A DNA stretch of 64,000 bases from Pseudomonadota bacterium (lineage in GTDB: Bacteria; Pseudomonadota; Gammaproteobacteria; Steroidobacterales; Steroidobacteraceae): contig JAFAGC010000018.1 in the NCBI GenBank assembly GCA_023423065.1, positions 1 through 64,000 of the forward strand. The letters run 5' to 3'. The notes under the pieces were generated by a model that was given only the letters and a program-made list of their open reading frames with translations, was not told where the DNA came from and made no database searches. Both the position numbers and the translations under genes were made by a program. Shown in pieces: positions 32,554 through 42,209 of this stretch (positions within the stretch are counted from its first letter, which is position 1; each line of letters starts with the position of its first letter).

Positions 32554-33291
32554 ATGGGAGAAACAACGAGAATAATCCTGGCGCTCAAGCGCGGACTGCG
32601 TTCGCGCGGCATCACCTACGCGATGCTCGCCAAGCGCATTTCGCTGAGCGAACCGTCCGTCAAGCGCATCCTGTCGCGCGGTAGTTTGAGCCTGCCGCGG
32701 CTCGAGCGGATCTGCGAGGCGGCCGGCCTTTCGATGGAGGAGCTCGTGCGGCCGGTGTCCGCGGCGCCGGCGGAGACCTCGAGCACGCTGACGGCCGCGC
32801 AGGAAACCGCGCTGGCCGCCGATCCGCAGCTGCTCGCCTGTTTCTATCTGCTCACCAACGGGCACACGCCGCGCGAGGTGGCGAGCGAACTCGGCGCCGA
32901 CGACCGCCTGCTGCGCCGCTGGCTCGTGAAGCTCGACAACCTGCACCTCGTCGAGCTGCGCGCGCGCCTCGGCGCGCGCCTGCGCGTGCACGCCCCGATC
33001 TCCTGGCGCGAGGACGGACCGATCCGGCGCACCTACGAGCAGCAGGTACGCGATGAGTTCATGCGTTCCGGTTTTCTCGCGGCGGACGAGACGCTGCTGT
33101 TCCGCACGGCAGAGCTTTCGGAGGCGTCGCGACAGGTCCTGCAGCGCAAACTCGCGCGGCTCTCGGCCGACTTCAACCAACTCGCCGATCTCTATCGTCA
33201 CCTGCCGCGGCGCGAAAAACGCGCCGTCGCCGTCATGCTGGCCTGCCGGCCGTGGGTCTTCTCGATGTTCGATGGATTAAAACGCCGCTGA
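32554..33291 (+). CDS. HTH (XRE/Cro-type) transcriptional regulator
   Basis: 245 residues from ATG at 32554 after GGCGGGAG. The frame also opens at 32482. The helix-turn-helix is ITYAMLAKRISLSEPSVKRI followed by LSLPRLERICEAAGLSMEEL. A second helical, winged-helix-like region appears at about 120-160 (GHTPREVASELGADDRLLRRWLVKL). The C-terminal half is helical with no recognised ligand site. It is divergent from the broken FAD oxidase, whose control it may provide. Its last 59 bases overlap the convergent gene at 33233-33667. Confidence 0.8.
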   Translation: MGETTRIILALKRGLRSRGITYAMLAKRISLSEPSVKRILSRGSLSLPRLERICEAAGLSMEELVRPVSAAPAETSSTLTAAQETALAADPQLLACFYLLTNGHTPREVASELGADDRLLRRWLVKLDNLHLVELRARLGARLRVHAPISWREDGPIRRTYEQQVRDEFMRSGFLAADETLLFRTAELSEASRQVLQRKLARLSADFNQLADLYRHLPRREKRAVAVMLACRPWVFSMFDGLKRR

Positions 33292-33667
33292 CCAGCAACA
33301 GCGCGAAGGCCGCGAGCCAGGAGTAGTAGCCGACCAGCAGCTGGTCGGCCTTGCTTTCGCGGGCTGCCTGCACGATCCAGTAGAGGTTGAGAATGAAACA
33401 GGCGATGCCCACGCGGATGAAGAGTCCCGGCCGGGTCACCGCGTCGCGCCAGACGAGCACGACCAGCGCCGGAAACGCCACGTTGGTGAGCGCGCTCAGG
33501 AGCCACGGGCCCGCGTCCGTCCACTGCTGTCCCTGCGAATTCCACACCGGCTCCAATGCATAACGGAAGGCGAGCCAGCCGGGGACCCCGGTGGCCACCG
33601 GCAGGAACCACGAGGCGAGCCAGGCGAGCGCCGCGATGCCGCTCACGATGCGAATCGATTTGTCCAT
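33233..33667 (-). CDS. hypothetical small membrane protein
   Basis: 144 residues with four hydrophobic segments (SGIAALAWLASWFLP, GPWLLSALTNVAFPALVVLV, FIRVGIACFILNLYWIVQAA, SWLAAFALLLVSGVLI). The C-terminus is basic. No family recognised. It overlaps the end of the convergent regulator gene by 59 bp. It is followed by a run of minus-strand envelope genes. Confidence 0.6.
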   Translation of the reverse strand: MDKSIRIVSGIAALAWLASWFLPVATGVPGWLAFRYALEPVWNSQGQQWTDAGPWLLSALTNVAFPALVVLVWRDAVTRPGLFIRVGIACFILNLYWIVQAARESKADQLLVGYYSWLAAFALLLVSGVLIHRTSRRPTAGRPA

Positions 33668-33691
33668 CGGGTGTGTCGCCTGGCCGGGTAG

Positions 33692-34180
33692 CTAGGGCTG
33701 GCGCGGAAACTCCGCGTTGATCTCCTGTTCCGACTCCGACAGCTGGCAGGTGCCGACTCCGCCGCCCATCAGGCCGCGCGACGGGCTGATCAGCGTGAAA
33801 TTGCAGCGCATGTATTCGCCGTCTTCGGCGCGCATGTTCGCGAGCACCTGCCCGGTGTACGTCCTGACCAGCTCCGAGCGGGACTCGTAGGCCCAGTAGC
33901 GCCAGGAGCCGCGGCGGCTCGGGCGGCCCCAACCTGTCCAGAGCGGATCGAGCCGGTCGACCCGAGTCTCGCTCGTGATCTGGAAATACGTGCCATTGAA
34001 CACGCGGCCGGTGCCGAGGGTCGCCGCGATGTTCCCGGAGATGCTGTCGGTGCTCTGCCAGGTGAAGTTCACCGCGTCGCGCGAGCCGCGGACGCTGCCC
34101 GAGCCGGTGCCGGCGGTCTGGCAGCCGGTCGACGCAAGGACGCCGGCTATCAATATCGCGAGAAACGGTTTTCGGTTCAT
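33692..34180 (-). CDS. hypothetical lipoprotein
   Basis: 162 residues from the ATG at 34178-34180. The signal peptide ends with lipobox ASTGC (Cys20). The mature part is beta-rich, with a WGRPSRRGSWRYWAY segment and two more cysteines (MRCNFTL, GTCQL). The repeat-like phrase VFNGTYFQIT suggests a small beta-barrel or lipocalin-like fold, as in DUF4377 or META-type lipoproteins, but I cannot assign a family. The ribosome site is weak. Confidence 0.65.
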   Translation of the reverse strand: MNRKPFLAILIAGVLASTGCQTAGTGSGSVRGSRDAVNFTWQSTDSISGNIAATLGTGRVFNGTYFQITSETRVDRLDPLWTGWGRPSRRGSWRYWAYESRSELVRTYTGQVLANMRAEDGEYMRCNFTLISPSRGLMGGGVGTCQLSESEQEINAEFPRQP

Positions 34181-34233
34181 GATCTCGTCGTCGCGCCACG
34201 TGGCGCATTCGAATGCCGGCTCATGCGAGCCCG

Positions 34234-34932
34234 TCAGTCTCCCGTCGGAGAGAGTTTGAATTCGAGAACGGTCGGATTCTCCTTCAGCGTGTGCGCGAGC
34301 CGCGAGGCCGAGGTGCGATCCGTCGTCTGCAGCGTCATGCTGTGGCGGAGCACGCGGCCCTCGGTCTCGAGCCGGTAGCTGAAGTTCGCGATGGTGAACG
34401 CGTGTTGCTTGATGAGCGCGCGCATGTCGTTCTCCGACAACGTGCCGTCCTTGGCGTACTTCACGTCGAAGTTGAAGTAGGACTGCGTGGGCACGCGCAA
34501 CTCGATCCAGCGGAACAACGAGAGCACCGCGAGCGTGAGTACGACCGAGACGGCCAGCGGTAGATAGAGACCGACGCCCGCGATGACGCCGATCGCGGCG
34601 GTGATCCAGATCGACGCGGCGGTGGTGAGGCCGCGCACGTTGAGGCCTTCCTTGACGATGACGCCCGCGCCGAGGAAACCGATGCCGGTCATGATGCCCT
34701 GGGCCATGCGCGTCGGGTCGAGACGCACCTCGGAGCTGCCGCGCACCCACTCGTCCTCGTACACGGTCACGAGCATGAGCAGCGAGGAGGCGAGGCAGAC
34801 CAGCACGTGCGTGCGCAGTCCCGCGGGACGGCCGTGAAACGAACGCTCGTAGCCGATGCACGCGCCCGCGCCGAGCGCGGCCACGAGCCTCAGGATCATT
34901 TCGATTTCGGTGGCGGAGAGGGGGAGGTTCAT
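34234..34932 (-). CDS. MgtC/SapB family membrane protein
   Basis: 232 residues. Membrane helices in the first 130 residues carry the MgtC signature LRLVAALGAGACIGYERS then AGLRTHVLVCLASSLLM. GIGFLGAGVIVKEG and LTTAASIWITAAIGV follow. The C-terminal cytoplasmic domain (about 145-232) is ACT-like. MgtC proteins protect ATP synthase and support growth at low Mg2+. The closely packed hypothetical genes on either side do not clarify its role. Confidence 0.88.
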   Translation of the reverse strand: MNLPLSATEIEMILRLVAALGAGACIGYERSFHGRPAGLRTHVLVCLASSLLMLVTVYEDEWVRGSSEVRLDPTRMAQGIMTGIGFLGAGVIVKEGLNVRGLTTAASIWITAAIGVIAGVGLYLPLAVSVVLTLAVLSLFRWIELRVPTQSYFNFDVKYAKDGTLSENDMRALIKQHAFTIANFSYRLETEGRVLRHSMTLQTTDRTSASRLAHTLKENPTVLEFKLSPTGD

Positions 34933-34963
34933 CAGGGGAGCGTCGCGCGAGACGGGTTTGCCG

Positions 34964-35695
34964 TCAATGCATCTTGCGACGGCGTCTGCGCTCGAGCGCC
35001 TTCCGGCCGACGCTGATCCAGTTCTGCAGCGTCAGCGGACAGAGACAGAGCAGCATGTCGCCTTCGGCATGCCCGGGATTGGTTTCCGCGAAGAAACGGA
35101 TGTCCGGATCGGCGAGCTCGGCTTCGGTCAACGGGGCGGTGGTCTCCAGCAGTCGCTCGCGGCCCGATCGAAGGACCAGTCCGCGCCTGGGCCGCCAGCC
35201 GCCGCCGTAGTTCTGGATCGCGAGCTGGTCGACGAGCGCCCGTTCGGTTTCGGGCGTCGGCGCGTCGCGCCGCGGCCAATACGTGACGAAGTTGCGCGGC
35301 AGCAGCAGGTAGCTCTTGTAACTGTAGGTATCGAAGAACCAGTAGATAGGGCGGAACGGGTATCGCAGTTTCGTGCGCAGCCAGGTGCGCCAGCCTAGCC
35401 TCTGGATCAGGTTTCGCCCGCGCCATTCCTCGCGCAGCAGGACGTGGGTAGTGAGGATCACCGCGATGGAGCGGCCGCGAAACCGTACCGGGAGTATGTC
35501 GATGCAGGCCATGCCGACGAGCTGGCCCTTCACCCGGAACGTCGCGATGAGTTCCCGCCGGAACAGCTCGGTTTCCGCGTACCAGCGTTCGACGTCGAAA
35601 AACCGGCGATTGAGCTCCCACAGCTCCTGCCAGTCCTCTTCGTTGAGGGCCGCTGCCGGCCGGACGATGGTTTGAACGCGGTCTTGGCCGCTCAT
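34964..35695 (-). CDS. hypothetical protein with a GNAT-like segment
   Basis: 243 residues, soluble. The middle has FRVKGQLVGMACIDILPVRF and HVLLREEWRGRNLIQRLGWR. This strand-loop-helix has an RGR..IQ phrase that resembles the acetyl-CoA site of GNAT acetyltransferases. The C-terminal part is basic (RRRRRKM). I do not recognise a named family, and acetyltransferase activity is a guess. Divergent from the DUF418 gene with about 70 bp between starts. Confidence 0.6.
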   Translation of the reverse strand: MSGQDRVQTIVRPAAALNEEDWQELWELNRRFFDVERWYAETELFRRELIATFRVKGQLVGMACIDILPVRFRGRSIAVILTTHVLLREEWRGRNLIQRLGWRTWLRTKLRYPFRPIYWFFDTYSYKSYLLLPRNFVTYWPRRDAPTPETERALVDQLAIQNYGGGWRPRRGLVLRSGRERLLETTAPLTEAELADPDIRFFAETNPGHAEGDMLLCLCPLTLQNWISVGRKALERRRRRKMH

Positions 35696-35766
35696 GCTTC
35701 TAGTTTGCCATGCCGCGCGCCCGCCCGGCCTTTACAATCGCCCCATACCAACAGGGTGAGGGGTCC

Positions 35767-36996
35767 ATGAGCGCTTCCGCCAGCGAACGAATCGAGGTCG
35801 TCGACGTCCTTCGCGCCTTCGCACTGTTCGGGATCATGGTGACCCACTCGGGCATGGAGTTTCTCGCCGGACCCGATCCGTACCCGACTTTCGGGCTCGT
35901 GCACGCGTTCGACCCGGCCGTGAAGCAGATCGTCGTGCTGCTCACGACCGGCAAGTTCTTCATGATCTTTTCCTTTCTGTTCGGCCTGAGTTTCGCCATC
36001 CAGATCGACAACGCCGCGCGTAAGGGTGCGGCATTCGCCGGAAGGTTCGCCTGGCGGCTCACGGTGCTGCTGCTGATCGGCATCGCCCATTCGCTGTTTT
36101 TCAGCGGCGACATCCTGGTGATCTACGCGCTCCTGGGGTTTCTGTTGATTCCGATGCGCAACGTGCGCACGAAGACCATGCTGTGGGTTTCGGCCGTGCT
36201 CGTGCTGAACATTCCGCTGGTGCTGATCCTGATGGCCGTCGTGAACGGTCCGCCGCCGGGACCGGAGCAGCAGGCCGCCGCGGCGGAGTCGACCCGGCAG
36301 TTCGCCGAGATGGCGCAGCACTTATACGACGCGAAGCGCGGCGGCACGCTGGCCGAGCTCATGCAGGCGAACGCTGGCCTCGGAGCCCTGATGAAGTTCG
36401 GATACGTGGTCATCAGCGGCCGCCTGTGGGTCACGTTCGCATGTTTCCTGCTGGGAATGTGCGCGTGGCGTGCCGGGCTATTCGTGGATACGCCGGAGAA
36501 CCGCGCCAGGATGCGTCGCATCCTCACGGTGGGTGGAGCGATCGCGCTGGTCGGCTCTCTCCTGGTGCTGCGATTCCCAGCTACTACCGGAGTGCCGGAG
36601 TCCGGCACGGGCGTCTTCGCGGTCTTCGTCGCCGGTGTGCAGAACGCCTCTCTCGCGGCCTTCCTGATCGCGGGAGTGTCGCTGCTCTACTGGCGCGCGC
36701 CCGATCGCGGCCCGCTGCCGGCACTGGCTCCGATGGGGCGCATGGGCCTCACTACCTACCTGATGCAGACGCTGTTCGGCGCCATCGTGTTCTACGGCGT
36801 GGGGTTCGGCCTTATCGGCCAGCTCGGCGTGGGGCTCGGGGTGCTGGTGGGGCTGTTGTGCTGCGTGTTCCAGGTGTTCTTCTCGCGCGCATGGCTCAGG
36901 CATTTCACGATGGGGCCATTCGAGTGGCTGTGGCGTTCGCTCACGTATTTCAAGCTGCAGCCGCTGTCGCGACGTCCGGTGGTGACCGCCGCGTAG
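35767..36996 (+). CDS. DUF418 domain-containing membrane protein
   Basis: 409 residues from ATG at 35767 after GGTGAGGGG. About ten hydrophobic helices are present. Family marks are the opening RIEVVDVLRAFALFGIMVTH, the block FMIFSFLFGLSFAIQ, and the C-terminal DUF418 domain with MGRMGLTTYLMQTLFG then FEWLWRSLTY. The YeiB/DUF418 group resembles acyltransferase-3 membrane enzymes, and its function is unproven. Confidence 0.85.
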   Translation: MSASASERIEVVDVLRAFALFGIMVTHSGMEFLAGPDPYPTFGLVHAFDPAVKQIVVLLTTGKFFMIFSFLFGLSFAIQIDNAARKGAAFAGRFAWRLTVLLLIGIAHSLFFSGDILVIYALLGFLLIPMRNVRTKTMLWVSAVLVLNIPLVLILMAVVNGPPPGPEQQAAAAESTRQFAEMAQHLYDAKRGGTLAELMQANAGLGALMKFGYVVISGRLWVTFACFLLGMCAWRAGLFVDTPENRARMRRILTVGGAIALVGSLLVLRFPATTGVPESGTGVFAVFVAGVQNASLAAFLIAGVSLLYWRAPDRGPLPALAPMGRMGLTTYLMQTLFGAIVFYGVGFGLIGQLGVGLGVLVGLLCCVFQVFFSRAWLRHFTMGPFEWLWRSLTYFKLQPLSRRPVVTAA

Positions 36997-37116
36997 GGCG
37001 GTGCCGTCGCGGCGATTGAGCGAATCGGCCGGGAATTCAGGTACTTGCTCATCCAGTAAATCACCGCCGCCATACCTGTATGGACGCCCCCGCCAGCCGC
37101 CGATAAGGTTTGGCTG

Positions 37117-40100
37117 ATGCCGCTCCCCCAGTTCCACCCCGCCGTGCAGGCGTGGTTTTCCCACGCGTTTCCCGGCGGCGCCACCGCCGCGCAACTCGAT
37201 GCCTGGCCCGCGATCGCCGGCGGCGGGCACGCGCTGATCGCGGCGCCGACGGGCTCGGGCAAGACGCTCGCGGCGTTCCTCGCGGCGATCGATTCGCTGA
37301 TGCGGGAGGGTGCGGCGGGGCAATTGCAGGACGTCACGCGCGTCGTGTACGTGTCGCCGTTGAAGGCGCTGTCGAACGACATCCAGCGCAATCTCGACGC
37401 CCCGCTCGAGGGCATCTCGAAGGAGCTCATCGAGCTCGGCCTGCAGGCGCCGCCGATCCGCGCGCAGGTGCGCACCGGAGACACGTCGCAAACGGAGCGC
37501 GCGATGATGCGGCGCGTCCCCCCGCACATCCTCGTGACGACTCCCGAATCGCTCTATCTACTGCTCACCAGTGTGTCCGGTCGCGAGATGCTTTCGACGG
37601 TGCGCACCGTGATCGTCGACGAGATTCACGCCGTCGCGCAGACCAAGCGCGGCGCGCACCTCGCGCTCACCCTCGAGCGCCTCGCCGCGAACGCCGCGCA
37701 ACCGATCCAGCGCATCGGCCTCTCCGCGACCCAGAAACCCATCGAAGTCGTCGCCCAGTTCCTGGTGGGGACAGTGGTGCCGGAGCACCGGGTGGGGAAA
37801 GCGTCGCGACCTTCAGGCGCCGACAAAACCCACACGAATGCGCCGGGCAATCCGCAAGCCGAGCTGGATCTGTCGCCGCGCGAATGCAGCGACGCCGTTC
37901 TCCCCACCCAGTGCTCCGGCACCACTATCCCCACCACCATCGTCAACAGTGGGCACGTGCGGGAGCGCGACATCAACCTCGTGATACCGCCGGTGCCGCT
38001 CGAGGCGGTGATGTCGGGCGAGGCCTGGGGTCTCGTCTACGACCAGCTCGCGCAGTTGATCGGCGAGCATCACACCACGCTGGTCTTCGCGAACACGCGC
38101 CGCATGGTCGAGCGGGTCTCGCGTCACCTCGCCGAGCGCCTCGGTGAGACCGCGGTGGCCGCGCATCACGGATCGCTGTCGAAGGAGACTCGTTTCGACG
38201 CCGAGCAGCGCCTGAAGGCCGGGTCGCTCAAGGTCATGGTCGCCACCGCATCGCTCGAGCTCGGCATCGACATCGGCGACGTGGAGCTCGTCTGCCAGCT
38301 CGGCAGTCCGCGCAGCATCTCCACCTTCCTGCAGCGCGTCGGCCGGGCCAATCACTCGGTCGGCGGCGTGCCGAAGGGCCGCATCTTTCCGTCGAGCCGC
38401 GACGAGCTGGTCGACTGCACCGCATTGCTGGATTCCGTGCGGCGCGGCGAACTCGACGCGCTGCACATCCCCGAGCACCCGCTCGATGTGTTGTCGCAGC
38501 AGATCGTCGCCGAAGTCGCCGCGCGCGAATACGGCGAAGACGAGTTGTTCGGGCTCGTACGCCGCGCCTGGCCGTACCGCGACCTCGAGCGCAAGGACTT
38601 CGACGCGGTCGTGCGCATGCTCGCGGACGGCATCGCCACGCAGCGCGGCCGCCGCGGCGCCTATCTACATCGCGACGCCGTCAACAAGGTGCTGCGCGCG
38701 CGCAAGGGCGCGCGGCTCACCGCGATCACCTGCGGCGGCGCGATCCCGGACAACGCCGATTACCAGGTGATCCTCGAGCCCGCCGGCATCTTCGTCGGCA
38801 CCCTCAACGAAGACTTCGCGATCGAAAGCCTCGCGGGCGACGTGTTCCAGCTCGGCAACACGTCATATCGCATCCTGCGTGTCGAGGCCGGCCGCGTGCG
38901 AGTTGAAGATGCGAAGGGCCAGCCCCCGACGATCCCATTCTGGCTCGGCGAAGCGCCCGCGCGCACCGATGAACTGTCCGCATCCGTCTCGCGGCTTCGC
39001 GCCGACATCGAAGCGATGCTGCCCGAGGTCAACGCGCAGACGCTGGCGAGCGCGATCGAAACCGTGGCGACGCGTTACCAGCTACCCGAGCCCGCCGCCC
39101 GCCAGCTCGTCGAATACCTCGCCGGCGCGAAGGCGGTGCTGACCAGACTACCGACGCTCGACACGCTCGTGTTCGAACGATTCTTCGACGAATCCGGCGG
39201 CATGCAGCTCGTCATCCACGCGCCGTTCGGCGCGCGCGTGAACCGCGCCTTCGGACTCGCGCTGCGCAAGAAGTTCTGCCGCACGTTCAACTTCGAGCTG
39301 CAGGCCGCGGCCACCGAGGACGCGATCGTCCTCTCGCTCGGCGAGACGCACAGCTTCGAGCTCGAAAGCGTTGCCCGCTTCCTCAACAGCAAGACGGTCG
39401 AGGACACGCTCATCCAGGCGATGCTCGACTCGCCGATGTTCGGCGCGCGCTGGCGCTGGAACGCGAGCATTTCGCTCGCCATCCGACGATCGTCCGGCGG
39501 CAAGCGCACGCCGCCCAACATCCAGCGCATGGCGGCGGAGGATCTGATCGCTGTCGTATTCCCGGACCAGATCGCCTGCGCGGAGAACCTGTCGGGTCCG
39601 CGCGAGATCCCCGATCACCCGCTGGTCAAGCAGACGCTGCAGGACTGCCTGCACGAGGCCATGGACATCGATGGCCTGAGAAACCTGCTGCGCGGGCTCG
39701 AGGGCGGCGAGATCCAGGTCGTCGCGCGCGACCTGCCGCAACCTTCACCGCTCGCCGCGGAAATCCTCGGCGCGCGGCCGTACGCCTTCCTCGACGATGC
39801 GCCACTCGAGGAGCGCCGCACGAACGCCGTTTCCCAGCGCCGCTGGCTCGATCCCGAAACCGCGGCGGACATGGGCCGGCTCGATCCGGCGGCCATCACC
39901 CAGGTGCGCGAGGAAGCGTGGCCCGACGCCGCGACGCCCGACGAGCTGCACGATGCGCTCAACACACAGGGACTCGTCACCGAAGCCGAGGGCATTTCCA
40001 ACAACTGGACGCGCCATCTCGAAGCGCTGATCGCCGCGAACCGCGCGACCCGGGTCACCGACGGCACGCACACCTTCTGGGTCTGCGCCGAATGCCTGCC

Positions 40101-41553
40101 GATGATCCGGGCTATCTACCCGCAGGGCCGGATCGATCCGCCGATCGACGCACCCGCGGACCATGCCGCGAAGACCTGGTCGCGCGAGGACGCCATCCGC
40201 GAGCTCGTGCGCGGCAGGCTGCAGGCGCTCGGTCCGGTCACCGCGCGCGATCTCGCCGAGTCGCTGGCGTTGGGCGCGACCGACATCGACGTGGCGTTGC
40301 TCGAACTGGAGAGCGAGGGTTTCGTGCTGCGCGGCCAGTTCACCCCCGAGGCCACGCTCGAGTGGTGCGAGCGACGCCTGCTCGCGCGCATCAACCGCTA
40401 CACCATCAAGACCCTGCGCGCCGAGATCGAACCCGTTTCTCCCGCGGACTTCATGCGTTTCCTCCTCGACTGGCAGGGCGTGACCCGCGTGCCGAAGCCC
40501 GAGGGAACCGAGAGTCTCGCCGCGGTCATCGCCCAACTCGAGGGATACGAAATGCCGGCGGCCGCGTGGGAGGGCGACATTCTGCCCGCGCGCCTCAACG
40601 AATACGATCCGCATTGGCTCGACAGCCTGTGCCTTTCGGGGCGCGCGCTCTGGGCGCGCCTGACACCCGCGAAGAGCGCGGGCGCCGCGCCCGTGCGCAC
40701 GACGCCGATCGCGCTCGTGACCCGGAAGAACTGGTCGCTGTGGAACGCGCTGGCCGCCGCGCCGCACGAACAACTGCAGCTCTCGCACGGCGCCCGCGCG
40801 ATGTACGAATATTTCAGGGAACACGGCGCATCGTTCTTCGACGACCTCGTGAGCGGCAGCAAACTACTGCGTTCGCAGGCCGAGACCGCGCTCGGCGAGC
40901 TGGTCTCCGCGGGCCTCGTCAATGCCGACAGCTTCAGCGGCCTGCGCGCGCTGCTCATTCCCTCGGACAAGAAGCGGCAACTCGTCGCGCGCCGCCGCCG
41001 CGTCGCGCTGTTCGGGCTCGAGGACGCCGGGCGCTGGAGCCTGATCCGCAAGGGCCACAAGACCGAAGACGCCGCGGCGCTCGAGCAGGTGGCCGAGATC
41101 CTGCTGCGGCGTTACGGCGTCGTGTTCCGCCGCGTGCTCGAACGCGAGGCGGACTGGCTGCCGCCCTGGCACGCGCTGCTGCGCGTGTTCCGCCGGCTCG
41201 AAGCGCAAGGAAAGATCCGCGGTGGCCGCTTCGTCGCGGGGATGGCGGGCGAGCAATACGCGCTGCCGGATGCGGTGGCCTCGTTGCGCGCCATCCGCAG
41301 GCAGGAGCCCAAGGGCGACTTCGTTTCGCTGAGTGCCGCGGATCCGCTCAATCTCACCGGCATCATCACGCCGGGCGAACGTGTGCCCGCGCTCGCCAGG
41401 AACCGCGTGCTTTATCGCGACGGCGTTCCGGTCGCGATCCACTCGGGCGGCGAATCCAACTTCATCGTCGCGATGGAGCCGGGTCGCGAATGGGAAGCCC
41501 GGCAGGCGCTGCTCAGGAAAAACCTGGCGCCCGCTTCATCGCGGGCTTCCTGA
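37117..41553 (+). CDS. lhr: Lhr-type ATP-dependent helicase
   Basis: 1478 residues. Walker A is APTGSGKT (43-50), motif II DEIH (168-171), motif III SAT, and motif VI in STFLQRVGRANHS. A winged helix and long Lhr C-terminal beta region follow (to about residue 850, with DYQVILEPAGIFVGTLNEDF). The remaining 600 residues have HTH_42-like domains as in full-length bacterial Lhr. It is a 3'-5' ssDNA translocase unwinding RNA:DNA and DNA duplexes, linked to repair. Between QFLVG and NSGHVRERD an extra block of about 55 residues (217-275) is encoded by a palindromic element (37763-37936). Lhr relatives have only a short link there. The frame is intact on both sides. Confidence 0.9.
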   Translation: MPLPQFHPAVQAWFSHAFPGGATAAQLDAWPAIAGGGHALIAAPTGSGKTLAAFLAAIDSLMREGAAGQLQDVTRVVYVSPLKALSNDIQRNLDAPLEGISKELIELGLQAPPIRAQVRTGDTSQTERAMMRRVPPHILVTTPESLYLLLTSVSGREMLSTVRTVIVDEIHAVAQTKRGAHLALTLERLAANAAQPIQRIGLSATQKPIEVVAQFLVGTVVPEHRVGKASRPSGADKTHTNAPGNPQAELDLSPRECSDAVLPTQCSGTTIPTTIVNSGHVRERDINLVIPPVPLEAVMSGEAWGLVYDQLAQLIGEHHTTLVFANTRRMVERVSRHLAERLGETAVAAHHGSLSKETRFDAEQRLKAGSLKVMVATASLELGIDIGDVELVCQLGSPRSISTFLQRVGRANHSVGGVPKGRIFPSSRDELVDCTALLDSVRRGELDALHIPEHPLDVLSQQIVAEVAAREYGEDELFGLVRRAWPYRDLERKDFDAVVRMLADGIATQRGRRGAYLHRDAVNKVLRARKGARLTAITCGGAIPDNADYQVILEPAGIFVGTLNEDFAIESLAGDVFQLGNTSYRILRVEAGRVRVEDAKGQPPTIPFWLGEAPARTDELSASVSRLRADIEAMLPEVNAQTLASAIETVATRYQLPEPAARQLVEYLAGAKAVLTRLPTLDTLVFERFFDESGGMQLVIHAPFGARVNRAFGLALRKKFCRTFNFELQAAATEDAIVLSLGETHSFELESVARFLNSKTVEDTLIQAMLDSPMFGARWRWNASISLAIRRSSGGKRTPPNIQRMAAEDLIAVVFPDQIACAENLSGPREIPDHPLVKQTLQDCLHEAMDIDGLRNLLRGLEGGEIQVVARDLPQPSPLAAEILGARPYAFLDDAPLEERRTNAVSQRRWLDPETAADMGRLDPAAITQVREEAWPDAATPDELHDALNTQGLVTEAEGISNNWTRHLEALIAANRATRVTDGTHTFWVCAECLPMIRAIYPQGRIDPPIDAPADHAAKTWSREDAIRELVRGRLQALGPVTARDLAESLALGATDIDVALLELESEGFVLRGQFTPEATLEWCERRLLARINRYTIKTLRAEIEPVSPADFMRFLLDWQGVTRVPKPEGTESLAAVIAQLEGYEMPAAAWEGDILPARLNEYDPHWLDSLCLSGRALWARLTPAKSAGAAPVRTTPIALVTRKNWSLWNALAAAPHEQLQLSHGARAMYEYFREHGASFFDDLVSGSKLLRSQAETALGELVSAGLVNADSFSGLRALLIPSDKKRQLVARRRRVALFGLEDAGRWSLIRKGHKTEDAAALEQVAEILLRRYGVVFRRVLEREADWLPPWHALLRVFRRLEAQGKIRGGRFVAGMAGEQYALPDAVASLRAIRRQEPKGDFVSLSAADPLNLTGIITPGERVPALARNRVLYRDGVPVAIHSGGESNFIVAMEPGREWEARQALLRKNLAPASSRAS
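37763..37936. repeat. 174-bp palindromic element inserted in frame in lhr
   Basis: 35-bp inverted arms (37763-37797 and 37902-37936, two mismatches) start TGGTGGGGACAGTGGTGCC. They enclose 104 bp of different sequence. The length is 58 codons, so the helicase frame is kept. Each arm holds its own hairpin GGTGC-CGGA-GCACC. The GGGGACAG start links it to the palindromes found between genes. Confidence 0.85.
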
Positions 41554-41733
41554 ATTCCCGGCTGGGTGTCCGGGCAGGCGGTCCATGTGCCGTCCATGGC
41601 ACGCTTTGACCGTCCTCGGCGTGCAAATGCACGCGACTACATGGATGTGTCGCGAGACCGGTATTTCTCCCACCCCGATTCGACAATAATTCGCGAACGG
41701 CGAAAAAATAGCAGCCGGGCGGCCGCCTGCCCC

Positions 41734-42087
41734 TCAGAAGCGGGAGGGCATCACGGCGTCGTCATCGTCGAATGACGACTTGGCCAGCCGGAAATACACG
41801 CGGCGACCGGGCGCGTTGCCACTCGGCGGGGTGATGTAGACGACGGCATACCGCTGCATGCCGATGTCCGTCATCTCATGGGGCTCGGCGTCCCAATTCG
41901 GGTAGTGCGTGCGCAGCCAGCGCCGGATGAACCGGTCCACCATGACGTCGGAAGTGGCGATGATGCGCACCGCGTTGTCGGGCGTCGCGCCCGGCGCGCT
42001 GGGGTCCGGCATGTTGATCTGCGCGTTCGCGGCGCCGACAGCACCTAACAAAGTGCAGAGAATCAACGTTTTCCGGAAAGTCTTCAT
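41734..42087 (-). CDS. hypothetical secreted protein
   Basis: 117 residues from the ATG at 42085-42087. The signal peptide is MKTFRKTLILCTLLGAVGAA then NAQ. The mature part has DNAVRIIATSDVMVDRFIRR, WLRTHYPNWDAEPHEM and PPSGNAPGRRVYFRLA. It is small, without cysteines after the signal. No family recognised. It lies alone, with 180 bp on the lhr side holding nothing I can name. Confidence 0.6.
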   Translation of the reverse strand: MKTFRKTLILCTLLGAVGAANAQINMPDPSAPGATPDNAVRIIATSDVMVDRFIRRWLRTHYPNWDAEPHEMTDIGMQRYAVVYITPPSGNAPGRRVYFRLAKSSFDDDDAVMPSRF

Positions 42088-42209
42088 ACGTACCCCCAGT
42101 GGACCCAATAAATCACAGCCCACGAAGGGGCGTCAATTGCACCTGCGCCGGCCCGCACGCGGGGCGGGGCGCATCGCGGGTTAGACGACGAATCTCAGCG
42201 AAATCATGG

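Noticed and set aside
30524..32566. 680-residue minus-strand frame
   Set aside because: Only the last 163 codons (30524-31015) have membrane-protein content. The upstream part is a shadow of the FAD oxidase frame.
33692..34861. 389-residue minus-strand frame
   Set aside because: Only the last 162 codons form a lipoprotein. The rest overlaps mgtC in another frame.
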